NCBI RefSeq assembly: GCF_014695585.1 | Contig: NZ_JACJON010000060.1 | Location: 62,001-126,000 of the forward strand | Source of the DNA: Microcoleus sp. FACHB-831 | Lineage (GTDB): Bacteria; Cyanobacteriota; Cyanobacteriia; Cyanobacteriales; FACHB-T130 | Length of the DNA: 64,000 nt | Reading direction: 5' to 3' | Shown here: one piece after another, positions 8,533 through 17,700 of the stretch | Numbering within the stretch: the first letter of the stretch is position 1 | Layout of the letters: each line of letters begins with the position of its first letter | The notes under the pieces: generated by a model | What the model was told of the DNA's origin: nothing | The model's input: only the letters and a program-made list of their open reading frames with translations | Databases searched by the model: none | Position numbers and translations under genes: made by a program

Positions 8533-9432
8533 CCTCTTCTCCAATTCAGGCACAAAAACTGACAAAGCTTTGGGAATAACCCTAAATCTCGCTGGGGTTG
8601 CCGTTGTTTTTTCCCCATCTGTATTAATTGCGTAAGGTCTGCGAGTAAATAACTGGATATCTTTACCTTCGATAATCCGCACACCTTTACCCGTTACAGA
8701 TTTACCCCGCAGCGCAGGGGGTATCAGCGGTAGCATTTCCCACCAATGGCGAATTTCCAAGCTTTGCAAATCTAGCCTCTGGTCGTCTATAGTCGCATCA
8801 TCCGCGATCGCCAACCCGCTACCGTAATATTTACCGTTAGCGACTGTAATCTGCAAGGTTTTCACCTCGATAGACTGGTTATCCCAATGGATGTCTACCC
8901 AAAACGGTCGCGCTGTCCATACTACCTGCACTGCTGTGGCAATATAAGCCAAAACTCCCCATCGCCGCTTCAATTTTTTGGAAACTCTACGGTTGACTTC
9001 TGCACTCAACCCCAGACTCGCAATATTGAAAAAATACTGGCCGTTCACCCATCCCAAATCAATGCGCTGAAGTCGACCATCGGCAATAATCTTACAAGCC
9101 TCTGGCAGAGATTGAGGAATTCCCAGAGTTCTGGCGAGATTGTTGGCGGTTCCTAATGGCAGAATCCCTACTGGTAAGTTTGTATCCAACAATCCGTCTA
9201 CGGCAGCATTGACGCTGCCATCTCCACCGCCAACGATTACCAGATCGATGCGATCGCGGTATTGTCTAATTAGGTCAGGAAACTGCTTGGGGTTTTCACC
9301 AGACCCTTCTATAATTTCAAAACCCAACTGTTGCAATTGTTCAATTGCTTGCTTTCCCGCGTCGTAACCTCGTCGGGAATTAGGATTAACCAGTAGCAAT
9401 CCTCTTTGTTTCATCCCCCGATCGCGATTCAA
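8530..9432 (-). CDS. Diacylglycerol/lipid kinase family protein (YegS/DgkB type)
   Basis: The protein has about 300 residues and belongs to the DAGK-catalytic family, which phosphorylates diacylglycerol or related lipids from ATP at the membrane face. Visible motifs are LLVNPNSRRG near the N terminus, the nucleotide loop VIVGGGDGSVNAAVDGLL, LPLGTANNLARTLGIP, and the later FNIASLGLSAEVNRRVSKKLKRRWG and ANGKYYGSG. Two starts compete. TTG at 9432 has GAGGA six bases upstream. ATG at 9414 has only a too-close G-run. The TTG is kept because of its spacing. A good sigma-70-type promoter lies at 9550-9578. The lipid substrate is unknown. Confidence 0.85.
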   Translation of the reverse strand: MNRDRGMKQRGLLLVNPNSRRGYDAGKQAIEQLQQLGFEIIEGSGENPKQFPDLIRQYRDRIDLVIVGGGDGSVNAAVDGLLDTNLPVGILPLGTANNLARTLGIPQSLPEACKIIADGRLQRIDLGWVNGQYFFNIASLGLSAEVNRRVSKKLKRRWGVLAYIATAVQVVWTARPFWVDIHWDNQSIEVKTLQITVANGKYYGSGLAIADDATIDDQRLDLQSLEIRHWWEMLPLIPPALRGKSVTGKGVRIIEGKDIQLFTRRPYAINTDGEKTTATPARFRVIPKALSVFVPELEKR

Positions 9433-9786
9433 GGCAAGTCCTCAGCGGCGCGGTTTACAATCTAAACACGCGAATTATAACATCCCATATCCTCGCGGGC
9501 GTTCTGGTGACACCGATTTTTCTCTGATGGCTCGGTTTATTTACCTAATTTAATATAATAATTGCTTTATTTTGTCAACCCCCACAGATGGAATATTGGT
9601 ATTTCCTGGCTTAAGCACTACACGGAGTAGTAATTACCGTACAAAACCGAAAAAACACTTGCCATAATGCACTAAGGTACGCTAGAAATGTAAATGATTG
9701 CTTCCGCGCAAACAACTCTTCAACGGTAGAACATAAGTTGCAGGAAGCGTTTCTAGTTAAATATTGGCAAAACTAATTTCTAATCT
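9433..9786. other. Divergent intergenic region
   Basis: These 354 bases lie between the lipid kinase gene (minus) and the small plus-strand gene at 9787. Apart from the minus-strand promoter at 9550-9578, the region is AT-rich without open frames or strong inverted repeats. No promoter for the plus-strand gene could be picked with confidence. Confidence 0.4.
9550..9578 (-). promoter_or_regulatory. Putative sigma-70 promoter for the lipid kinase gene
   Basis: On the minus strand, TTGACA (9578-9573) is followed after exactly 17 bases by TATTAA (9555-9550), about 118 bases upstream of the lipid kinase start. The -35 box is a perfect consensus and the -10 box is close. There is no experimental support. 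Confidence 0.5.
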
Positions 9787-10011
9787 ATGACTAAGCAGCA
9801 AGTTATTCACCCAATGGTGAAGTTGCAGCATCAAGTAGGTTCACTCGTCGCGTCCAAAATCATCAAACCTAGCGATCGCATTTGGAAAATAGCTCTGCTA
9901 TACGGCGATGAATGGTCTTACTGGAAACAAGAACTGCTGGACTTTGGCTTCACCACACAAGACCCAATTAGCGAATTGCTAGCGGTTGAAGCTTGGGAAG
10001 ATGAGGACTAA
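9787..10011 (+). CDS. Small conserved cyanobacterial protein (DUF4327-like)
   Basis: The protein has 74 residues and no membrane segment or signal peptide. Its pattern (two N-terminal helices, QHQVGSLVASKIIKPSDRIWKIALLYGDEW, read as two segments; then ISELLAVEAWEDED) resembles the short DUF4327-type cyanobacterial proteins with a conserved acidic tail and W residues. This match is from memory and unconfirmed. Function is unknown. No ribosome-binding site is evident. Its stop overlaps the stop of the convergent kinase gene by four bases (CTAA), so the two transcripts must overlap at their 3' ends. Confidence 0.7.
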   Translation: MTKQQVIHPMVKLQHQVGSLVASKIIKPSDRIWKIALLYGDEWSYWKQELLDFGFTTQDPISELLAVEAWEDED

Positions 10012-11324
10012 AGACAATCTGCCAAGGCCAGGGACAGTTCCTTGGCACTTTGGTAGCGATCGCGGGGTTTAGGCTCTGTCACTCGCTCAATTGCAGACCG
10101 CAATTGTGGCGTGACTGTGGGAATGCTTTCCACATCAAACCGATAGCTAGAACCCCGCTTGCGATAAAACTTCATTGGGTTATCGCCAGTTAGTAAGAAA
10201 ATTAGCGTTGGGCCAATTGCATAAAGATCGGACTGAGTACAAGGCTGGCCCCGGTCTTGTTCGGGGGCGCTGTACCCCTCAGCACCGATACGAGTTCCAA
10301 GTGCAGTACCAATTTCTTTAACAGCTCCAAAATCCAGCACTACCACGCGATTGTCAACAGTGCGTACCAAAAGATTCGCAGGTTTAATATCGCGGTGGAT
10401 GAGGGGCGGCTCTTGTTGGTGAATATAGTCCAACACATCGCAAGTTTGAATCATCCAAGCGATCGCCTGGGGGGGAGTACATGGCCCCCGCAGGTAAATG
10501 CGCTTTTCTAAATCCTGACCGTGGATCAGCTCCATCGCCAGGTATTTTTTTCCGCCCTCAACAAAGAAATCATAATACGTTGGTATTCCCGGATGGTGCA
10601 GCCCCTTGAGAATACGGGCTTCTCGTTCAAACAATTCTTGGGCTTTGGAAATTTGAGCCATGTCGGCATTCATTTCCTTTAATACCAGCAACTGGGAACG
10701 TCCGTTAATAGTTCCAACTTTATCCCAAGCCAGATAAGTCGTACCCATTCCTCCCTGTCCCAGCGTCCGCAGCACCTGATACTGGCGGATGAACCGCTGC
10801 ACCTGAACTATGGGTTGCCCGCAGTGTATGCAGAACAGATTATTAGGGGGATTCCCAGAGTGCGTACACAACTCTTGTCGTTTTGAGTTTATTCCCTGCT
10901 GACCCCTTGGGGCAGGAGTTGGGTATTCGCGCTCTGTTGCATCTGGAGGGTGCGGGGGGTTTGTGCGTTGGGGTTGCCAAGAGACTCCAGCCTGTGGGCG
11001 ATGCTGCCCTGTAGCGAGCTGGAATTTCAGCATCGGGCCGCCCCGCGCCAATTGAATCAGGGAATCATTGGATAGCAAACCCTGAGACACTAATATGCCA
11101 TCGACAAAAGTGCCATTAGTGCCCTGATTAACCAGCTGCCACGAACTGTTGGAGTTGGAGTTACCCACTCGTTGCAGTTGCGCGTGATGCCGGGAAACGA
11201 GAGCATCGTTGAGAACAACATCATTATCCGGAGAGCGACCGATCCGAATCGTCGATTCACTCTCGAAATTCCACTGTTGTTGCGGAGTGAGCGCCTGCGG
11301 CTCTAGAAGGCTCAGCGTGACCAC
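10008..11324 (-). CDS. FHA-domain Ser/Thr protein kinase
   Basis: The protein has 438 residues. Residues about 20-100 are an FHA phosphothreonine-binding domain (IRIGRSPDNDVVL, SRHHAQLQ, GTNGTFVDG). Then comes a degenerate zinc ribbon (CTHSG...FCIHCG) in which one expected Cys is Ser. Residues about 180-438 are a Hanks-type kinase with the P-loop GQGGMGTTYLAWD, Lys in LLVLKEMN, the HRD loop IHRDIKPANLL, DFG in VVLDFGAVKE and YSAPEQ. No transmembrane segment is visible, so it should be soluble. The start is GTG (11324). A PP2C phosphatase gene lies upstream on the same strand, suggesting a paired phosphorylation switch. The substrate is unknown. Confidence 0.88.
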   Translation of the reverse strand: MVTLSLLEPQALTPQQQWNFESESTIRIGRSPDNDVVLNDALVSRHHAQLQRVGNSNSNSSWQLVNQGTNGTFVDGILVSQGLLSNDSLIQLARGGPMLKFQLATGQHRPQAGVSWQPQRTNPPHPPDATEREYPTPAPRGQQGINSKRQELCTHSGNPPNNLFCIHCGQPIVQVQRFIRQYQVLRTLGQGGMGTTYLAWDKVGTINGRSQLLVLKEMNADMAQISKAQELFEREARILKGLHHPGIPTYYDFFVEGGKKYLAMELIHGQDLEKRIYLRGPCTPPQAIAWMIQTCDVLDYIHQQEPPLIHRDIKPANLLVRTVDNRVVVLDFGAVKEIGTALGTRIGAEGYSAPEQDRGQPCTQSDLYAIGPTLIFLLTGDNPMKFYRKRGSSYRFDVESIPTVTPQLRSAIERVTEPKPRDRYQSAKELSLALADCL

Positions 11325-11344
11325 AGTTAAACACTAGAGACTAA

Positions 11345-11379
11345 AGGTAATAGGTAATAGGTAATGGGTAATAACTAAT
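11345..11379. repeat. Heptanucleotide tandem repeat (STRR type)
   Basis: Five 7-base units of the type AGGTAAT (the last two diverged to GGGTAAT and AACTAAT) lie between the kinase and phosphatase genes. Short tandemly repeated heptamers are known from filamentous cyanobacteria. Confidence 0.7.
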
Positions 11380-11484
11380 ACTTAGTTCGTAGTCCTCAGA
11401 CGTTTTACCAATGACAAGGACTAAGAACCAATGGCTAATAACCAATTACCAACAAAAACGAGGAACCGTTGAACAATGCACCCT

Positions 11485-13881
11485 TCAAAACATTTGAGGT
11501 TGATCCAGGTTTGGCCGCACCTTTGCCCGGACAATAACGGCTGTGATGTTATCGTGACCATTTTGCTGATTGGCTAGGTCAATTAATTGTGCCAGACCCT
11601 GATCCAGATTAGCTCTAGAACTGAGAAGTGGCAAAAGGTGAGTCTGCCAGCAGCTTTCTAGTAGGTCATGATCTGACATGCCATCGGAACACAGTACCAG
11701 CAGGGTATCTTCATTGAGTTCCAGAAACTGGACATCTGGATTAACAAACTGCTCATCTCGCGGACCAAGGGCTTGAGTCAGTTGATAGGCATCGGGACGG
11801 GAATAGGCGATCGCTGGTTCCACCCCCCGGCTTATTTCTCGCTGTCCCACCTCATGATCTACAGTTACTTGCTCCAGATTGCGTTTGCGACTAACTCGAT
11901 ACAGGCGAGAATCTCCCACATGGGCAACAGCTACCTTTGTATCCTGAACCAAAACAATTACCAGAGTCGTGCCCATACGTCCGCTACCAGAACGGGCGTT
12001 TTGTTGGTTCACATCGTAGATTGCCTTATTTGCTAAACGCACTGCTTCGCGGATAGTCTCTTCTTGGGGCATCTCGTCTTTCCAGTTAGCTTGAAAGAAG
12101 CGTCGCAGAGTTTCCACCGCCATGACGCTAGCCACTTCGCCACCCGCGTGTCCCCCCATACCATCGCAGAGAATATAGAGGCCACGAGCTTGGATGGTTC
12201 GACCCATGGGACTTTCCTGCTTCTGGCTAAAAGTCTGTATGCCAAAGTAGTCCTCATTGTGTTCCCGCATACGGCCAATATCGGTAGTGCCAGCGTCCTC
12301 AAGGCTGAGTAACTGCATGGGGAGAATTATGGTTTCAATATCATCTCCTTCACTCAGGTCACTGCCTTTGAATTCTAAATTGGCTTGCGTGACAGCATAG
12401 TCAGGCTGAGTTAATGTATCGTTCATCAGTCCTATTTCCTTGCTAGCGGACTCTTGGTTGGCTTGCAGTTCGCTGGCGATCGCTTCTAGGCGATCGCGCA
12501 GTTGCTCCATCGTCACTATCCCGCCCTGTCGTAAGTCCCGGCACAATTCATCTACCGAACCAAACTGCGTCCGCTGAGACTGGCTGAATAACACCTGCCA
12601 CATTTGCCCTAAATCGCTTAGTTTAGCTTGAGCCTCGTCCCGTTCTCGATACAGTGCGACAAGGCATATTTTCTGGTCTTCATCCAATCTTAAATTTTCT
12701 CTCAAAAGCAGACTTTGACGGCACTTCCAAGGTTCTAGCGCTGCCCACAGTTTGGCCATCTCGCCCAGCCAGTACAACATCTGGAATGGCGGTACCTCGT
12801 CCTTTCCCCACAGGTCGGCGAGCAACTGCCATTCCAGTCGGTCTTCAAGTAGCACGATAGCGTCCCCATCCTGCTGCCATGCATCGTGGATTTTTGGTAT
12901 GGCCGGGGACATCTGCTCTTGTAAGGCCAAATATGGTTGGGCAGGCGCTGGTATGGCTATGGCCTTCCAGGAGTCTGAATTAAGCAGATCTGACGTTAGA
13001 GCATGGGGGCGACCCCCTGAAGTACTTGATTGCTGATCCATAAGCGCTTCTAAAGGAGACTTTTGATACGGTTGACAGTCTAAAACTCTCACCAGCGCAG
13101 GCTCGTTTAAAGCAGTCTCCACACCTTCGCCCTCTGAGGGTATGGATTTTACGGATGATAGCAGTCGATAACGTTGCTGGGGGTCTAAATAAGAATTCTC
13201 TGATGCGATCGCAGCTACTGGGCTAGGAGCATTGTTGGGCGTCTCGGATGGCATATCGCTACTTCCACTTTTGCCCTCAATGTCGTCTTGGGGAAGAATT
13301 GCCAAAGACCCGATTAATCCGGCGTCTGGCGTCGCTGATTGCACAGAAGCGGGATCTGCTGCGATCGCGCGATCGCTCGACTCTGTACCAGATAACTCCT
13401 GAACCTGGGTTTTCCCAGCCATTGCTGGGTTTTCCGCTTCGATAATAGATGGATTTATATTTGAACTTGCCGTCGTTAAAGTGCTTTCCGCCTCATTTGT
13501 CGCGCTGACTTGCGCCCCTATGTCAGTGGTTTCTATGTTTGAAGATGCAGCTTGCGTGAAGCTTGCTGCTGCATCTAGAGGGGCTTCTTCTGCATTGCCC
13601 TCTGTCGGCGAGACAGGATTACTCGGCGTCTCTACAAGACTTGGTGCTGGCGGGGCAGATGCAGCCACAGCCGCTTCTTTGAGTTGCCAATCAGGGATAT
13701 TTAAGATTGCAGCCAACCGCACCGTTCCCGCGATCGCACCACAATTTTGACAATGTTCTTCACTGAAGGCAACCCCGCTGCCGCATTGGCCACAGATTTT
13801 GTGGCTTAGGGAAGTTCCACATTTTTGACAAAACTTGTTGGTATTCGGGTTTTCAAACTGACACTGGGGACAGACAAGCAT
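11485..13881 (-). CDS. Zinc-ribbon PP2C-type protein phosphatase
   Basis: The protein has 798 residues. The N terminus has two zinc ribbons (CPQCQ...FCQKCG at 4-23; CGQCG...HCQNCG at about 31-48). A long Ser/Thr/Ala/Glu-rich low-complexity linker follows (about 65-270), then a region of about 300-480 that I cannot assign, possibly a degenerate kinase-like fold. Residues about 535-790 are a PPM/PP2C metal-dependent phosphatase with REHNEDYFG, LCDGMGGHAGGEVAS, AHVGDSRLYRV, LCSDGMSDHDL and GHDNITAVIV; the metal-binding aspartates are present. AGGAAG precedes the ATG. It lies upstream of the FHA kinase on the same strand, which fits reversal of that kinase's phosphorylation (inference). Confidence 0.88.
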   Translation of the reverse strand: MLVCPQCQFENPNTNKFCQKCGTSLSHKICGQCGSGVAFSEEHCQNCGAIAGTVRLAAILNIPDWQLKEAAVAASAPPAPSLVETPSNPVSPTEGNAEEAPLDAAASFTQAASSNIETTDIGAQVSATNEAESTLTTASSNINPSIIEAENPAMAGKTQVQELSGTESSDRAIAADPASVQSATPDAGLIGSLAILPQDDIEGKSGSSDMPSETPNNAPSPVAAIASENSYLDPQQRYRLLSSVKSIPSEGEGVETALNEPALVRVLDCQPYQKSPLEALMDQQSSTSGGRPHALTSDLLNSDSWKAIAIPAPAQPYLALQEQMSPAIPKIHDAWQQDGDAIVLLEDRLEWQLLADLWGKDEVPPFQMLYWLGEMAKLWAALEPWKCRQSLLLRENLRLDEDQKICLVALYRERDEAQAKLSDLGQMWQVLFSQSQRTQFGSVDELCRDLRQGGIVTMEQLRDRLEAIASELQANQESASKEIGLMNDTLTQPDYAVTQANLEFKGSDLSEGDDIETIILPMQLLSLEDAGTTDIGRMREHNEDYFGIQTFSQKQESPMGRTIQARGLYILCDGMGGHAGGEVASVMAVETLRRFFQANWKDEMPQEETIREAVRLANKAIYDVNQQNARSGSGRMGTTLVIVLVQDTKVAVAHVGDSRLYRVSRKRNLEQVTVDHEVGQREISRGVEPAIAYSRPDAYQLTQALGPRDEQFVNPDVQFLELNEDTLLVLCSDGMSDHDLLESCWQTHLLPLLSSRANLDQGLAQLIDLANQQNGHDNITAVIVRAKVRPNLDQPQMF

Positions 13882-14046
13882 AATGGAACTTCCTCAATTG
13901 TCATCAAATTCGTGTGCGCCGGATATAACGGACTTTGGGATCTAGTTTGCCACGATTAGATAGGTGGTTGCACCAAACTATCGTCATATTGGTAATTGGT
14001 CATCGCTCGTTAGTTTTCCTCCCTCCCAACGGCCAAATCACAAATT

Positions 14047-14616
14047 TTAAAGTAGTTGCAATTCAGCAGGTGTTAGATCGCGCCACTGACCAGGTTCTAA
14101 GCCAGACAACTGTAGGTGAGCGATCGCTACCCTCACCAGTCGCAGCGTCGGGAAACCCACCGCCGCCGTCATCCGCCGCACCTGTCGGTTCTTGCCTTCA
14201 AAAAGCGTCATTTCTAGCCATGCTGTCGGCACAGTCTTGCGAAATCTAATCGGCGGATCGCGGGGCGGTAGCAGTGGTTCTGGCAACAACTTTACCTTTG
14301 CTGGCCGCGTCTTGTAATTTTCGATAACCACACCTTGTTGCAGTTTGTTAATAGCAACAGTATCGGGAATGTTCTCCACCTGCACCCAGTATGTGCGGGA
14401 ATGTCCAAATCTCGGATCGCTCAGACGGTGTTGCATTTGGCCGTTGTTAGTCAACAGCAACAGACCCTCACTATCCCAGTCTAGCCGCCCAACTGGGTAA
14501 ACAGAGGGAACTGGGATATAGTCCTTGAGCGTGCGGCGTTTTTTCTCAGTTTGGCTATTGTCGGTAAACTGCGACAAAACGCCATAAGGCTTGTAAAACA
14601 GGATATAGCGATACAC
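14047..14616 (-). CDS. rluE: Pseudouridine synthase, RluE/RsuA family
   Basis: The protein has 189 residues, a compact pseudouridine synthase without an S4 domain, as in RluE, which modifies a uridine of 23S rRNA. The catalytic Asp lies in [18 protein letters not shown] (about 41-58). Other family motifs are the N-terminal [30 protein letters not shown] and the C-terminal [26 protein letters not shown] (read as two blocks). The start is GTG at 14616. The precise rRNA or tRNA target cannot be decided from sequence. It is monocistronic, with a heptamer tandem repeat directly upstream. Confidence 0.88.
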   Translation of the reverse strand: MYRYILFYKPYGVLSQFTDNSQTEKKRRTLKDYIPVPSVYPVGRLDWDSEGLLLLTNNGQMQHRLSDPRFGHSRTYWVQVENIPDTVAINKLQQGVVIENYKTRPAKVKLLPEPLLPPRDPPIRFRKTVPTAWLEMTLFEGKNRQVRRMTAAVGFPTLRLVRVAIAHLQLSGLEPGQWRDLTPAELQLL

Positions 14617-14626
14617 AATGCAACTT

Positions 14627-14661
14627 GTTCATGGTTCATAGTTCATGGTTCATGGTTCATC
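14627..14661. repeat. Heptanucleotide tandem repeat GTTCATG/A, five units
   Basis: The units GTTCATG, GTTCATA, GTTCATG, GTTCATG and GTTCATC run without gaps. The reverse-complement heptamer family (GAACYAT) recurs as five units at 52632-52666. Confidence 0.75.
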
Positions 14662-14715
14662 GTTTAGAATCTCTCGGCAATTAATAATGAGCAATGAACC
14701 CTGACCAATGACAGC

Positions 14716-17700
14716 TTAGTTAATTTTGACGCGGAAACGGACAAAACCAAAGTTTGCACCAGATGTGTTAGAAAGTGTTTCCAGATTTACTAGGGCAGAA
14801 CCATCAGGATTGTTAGGACTGGGGCAGACATTACTAGCAAATTTTCCAGACGGTGGGACTAGGCTGGAGAAAAATGCTCCCTCATCTGTATCCGGTAAAT
14901 TTGTCAGCGATCGCGCCGAACCAGCCAGATTAAGCCTTATTCCACTACCTGACCCAAAACTATCAGGTATAAAGGTTGTCTGGGGTGGAATTGGATCGCA
15001 GAATTTTAAGTTGTCGATGGGGGCAGCGCCATCCGAGAGAAAATAGATCGTGTACTCTATCTCGTCACCGCTTTGTAGAGGCGCCGAAATATTAGGAACT
15101 CCTAACAGTAAGTTAGCAGGCCAGCCAGTTGCTGTGTCATTGGTGGGATCTGCTGAAATAAAGCTATTGAAGTTAACGCCGCTGATGGCCGTACCATTTC
15201 TAGTTACATTTGTAATTCTCTTCACCAGACGCAGACGCGGTGAGGTGCCAGGTAGACTTGTGATAACTGCCGCAGTTGTAGCAGTACCGTCGTTATTGCT
15301 TGGGTCGGGGTCTGGGGTATCAGAAGTATTGGAAGCAATATTAGTGTAGGTACCGTTCGTAGGTAGGGTGACTGTAACAGTACGAGTAACGCGATCGCCT
15401 CTGTTTAAGGTAATTGCAGGCCATGTCACCACGCCAGGGGCAAACGTACCGCCATCACTTGCACTAACAAAAGTTGCACCACTGGCAATCAAGTCGCGGA
15501 TGACTACATTCGTCGCAGTATCGGGGCCGTTGTTAACAGTAGTGATAGTGTAAGTGACTGTGGCTGGAGCTTGTTCATTGCCAGTTGAACCAGATTTGGT
15601 AGTAGCAACATCAGCTTGCGTTGCACTAGGAACAACTGTAGTGACTCTGGCTGTTGGCAGACTACCGTTGTTATTACTGGGAGTCGGGTCTGGACTATCA
15701 GAAGTGTTGGAAGCCGTGTTGGTATAACTGCCGTTGACAGGTAGGCTCACTGTAATGGTGCGAGTGACGCGATCGCCTTTTCTAATCGTATTAATAGCAG
15801 GCCAAGTCACGACACCGTTGGCAAATGTACCGCCGTCACTCGCACTAACAAAAGTAGATCCGGCGGCAATTTGGTCGCGGATGACTACATTTGTGGCGTC
15901 GTTGGGGCCGTTGTTAATAGTAACGATTCTGTAAGTGACGTTGCTGGGAGCAGATGCAAGGCCAGTAGGGCCAGATTTGAGCGTCACAAGATCGGCTGGA
16001 TTTCCGCTAGCAACAATGGTTGTAACTTGAGCATTAGCAGAAGTTCCGTTGTTGTTGCTTGTATTGGGGTCGAAGGAATCAGAGGTATTAGAAGCACTGT
16101 TGGTATAACTGCCGTTGGCGGGTAGGGTGACGGTAATGGTGCGAGTGACACTTTGACCGTTGTTAAGAGTAATAGCAGGCCAACTTACTACACCGTTAGC
16201 GAACGTACCGCCGTCGCTGGCGCTGACAAAATTTGCACCACTGGCGATCGCATCGCGGATGACTACATTTGTGGCAGCATCCAGCCCGTTATTAGTTGTA
16301 GTAATAGTGTAAGTAACGTTGCCTGGAGTACCCAGGCTAGTTACCCCAGTTTTGCTAGTTAAGATATCGGCTGAGTTTCCACTAGGAACAAGAGTAGTAA
16401 CTTGGGCTGCTGGCAGACTACCGTTGTTGTTACCTGGGGTGGGGTCTGGTGTATCAGAGGTGTTGGAAGATGTGTTGGTATAACTGCCGTTGACGGGTAG
16501 GTTGACTGTAATCGTGCGAGTGACAGTTTGACCGTTGTTGAGGTTAACAGCAGGCCAACTTACTACACCGTTAGCGAACGTACCGCCGTCGCTGGCGCTG
16601 ACAAAAGTTGCACCGGAGGCAATTTGGTCGCGGATGACTACATTCGTGGCATCGTTGGGGCCGTTGTTAGTCGTCGCGATCGTATAGCTGACTTCGCCTG
16701 GTGCAGGACGCCCAGTAGGGCCTGATTTAGTGGTGACAATATCGGCGGAAGTTGTACTGGGAACAACTGTAGTAACGCTGGCTGCTGGATCTGTACCGTT
16801 GTTGTTGCCTGGGGTGGGGTCTGGTGTATCAGAGGTGTTGGAAGATGTGTTGGTATAGCTGCCGTTGACGGGTAGGGTGACTGTAATGGTGCGAGTAGCA
16901 GTTTGACCGTTGTTGACGGTAACAGCAGGCCAAGTCACTACACCGTTAGCGAACGTCCCGCCATCGCTTGCACTCACAAAAGTAGCACCTGCGGCAATTT
17001 GATCGCGGATAACTACATTTGTGGCATCACCAGGGCCGTTGTTAGTCGTCGCGATCGTGTAGGTGGCGTTACCTGGAGCCGCAGGAAGGCCAGCAGGGCC
17101 GGATTTGCGAGTGACGATATCGGCGGCTGAGGCTGTACCTGGGACTTGGGTGGTAAATGGGGATTGATTGTCGTTGGGGGTAGGATCTTGGGTATCAGAG
17201 GTGACGGAAGCTGTGTTGGTGTAAGTGCCGTTGGCGGGTAGGCTCACTGTAACAGTGCGAGTTACAGCAGGATTGTTTGCATCCGTAGGGTTAATGGTAA
17301 TAGCAGGCCACGTTACTACGCCGTTGGCGAACGTCCCGCCATCACTTGCACTAACAAAAGTAGCACCAGCAGCAATTTGGTCGCGGATGATTGCATTTGT
17401 GGCAGCACCAGGGCCTTTATTAGTTATGGTGATGGTGTAAGTGACGTTGCCTGGTGCAGGGGAATTAGCAAGGCCGGATTTACTAGCGGCCAGATCTGCT
17501 GAAGCAGGAACAACTGTAGTGGTAACGGTGCTTGTGGTACTGGGGCTTGTATTCTGTAGACCCCCTGGCAGCACGATATTGGCAGTATTTGTTATTGTCC
17601 CGGAAGCTGATGGACTTACCGTACCAGTGATGGCCAGCGTTATGCTCTGCCCTGGTGCTAAGTTTAGCCCCGTCCACTCACCTGTGGCGGGGTCGTAGGT

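Noticed and set aside
15734-17440. Several similar plus-strand ORFs (products starting MTVV-NSRPTYYTVSER and similar)
   Set aside because: They are antisense shadows of the tandem DUF11 repeats; they resemble each other only because the repeats do.
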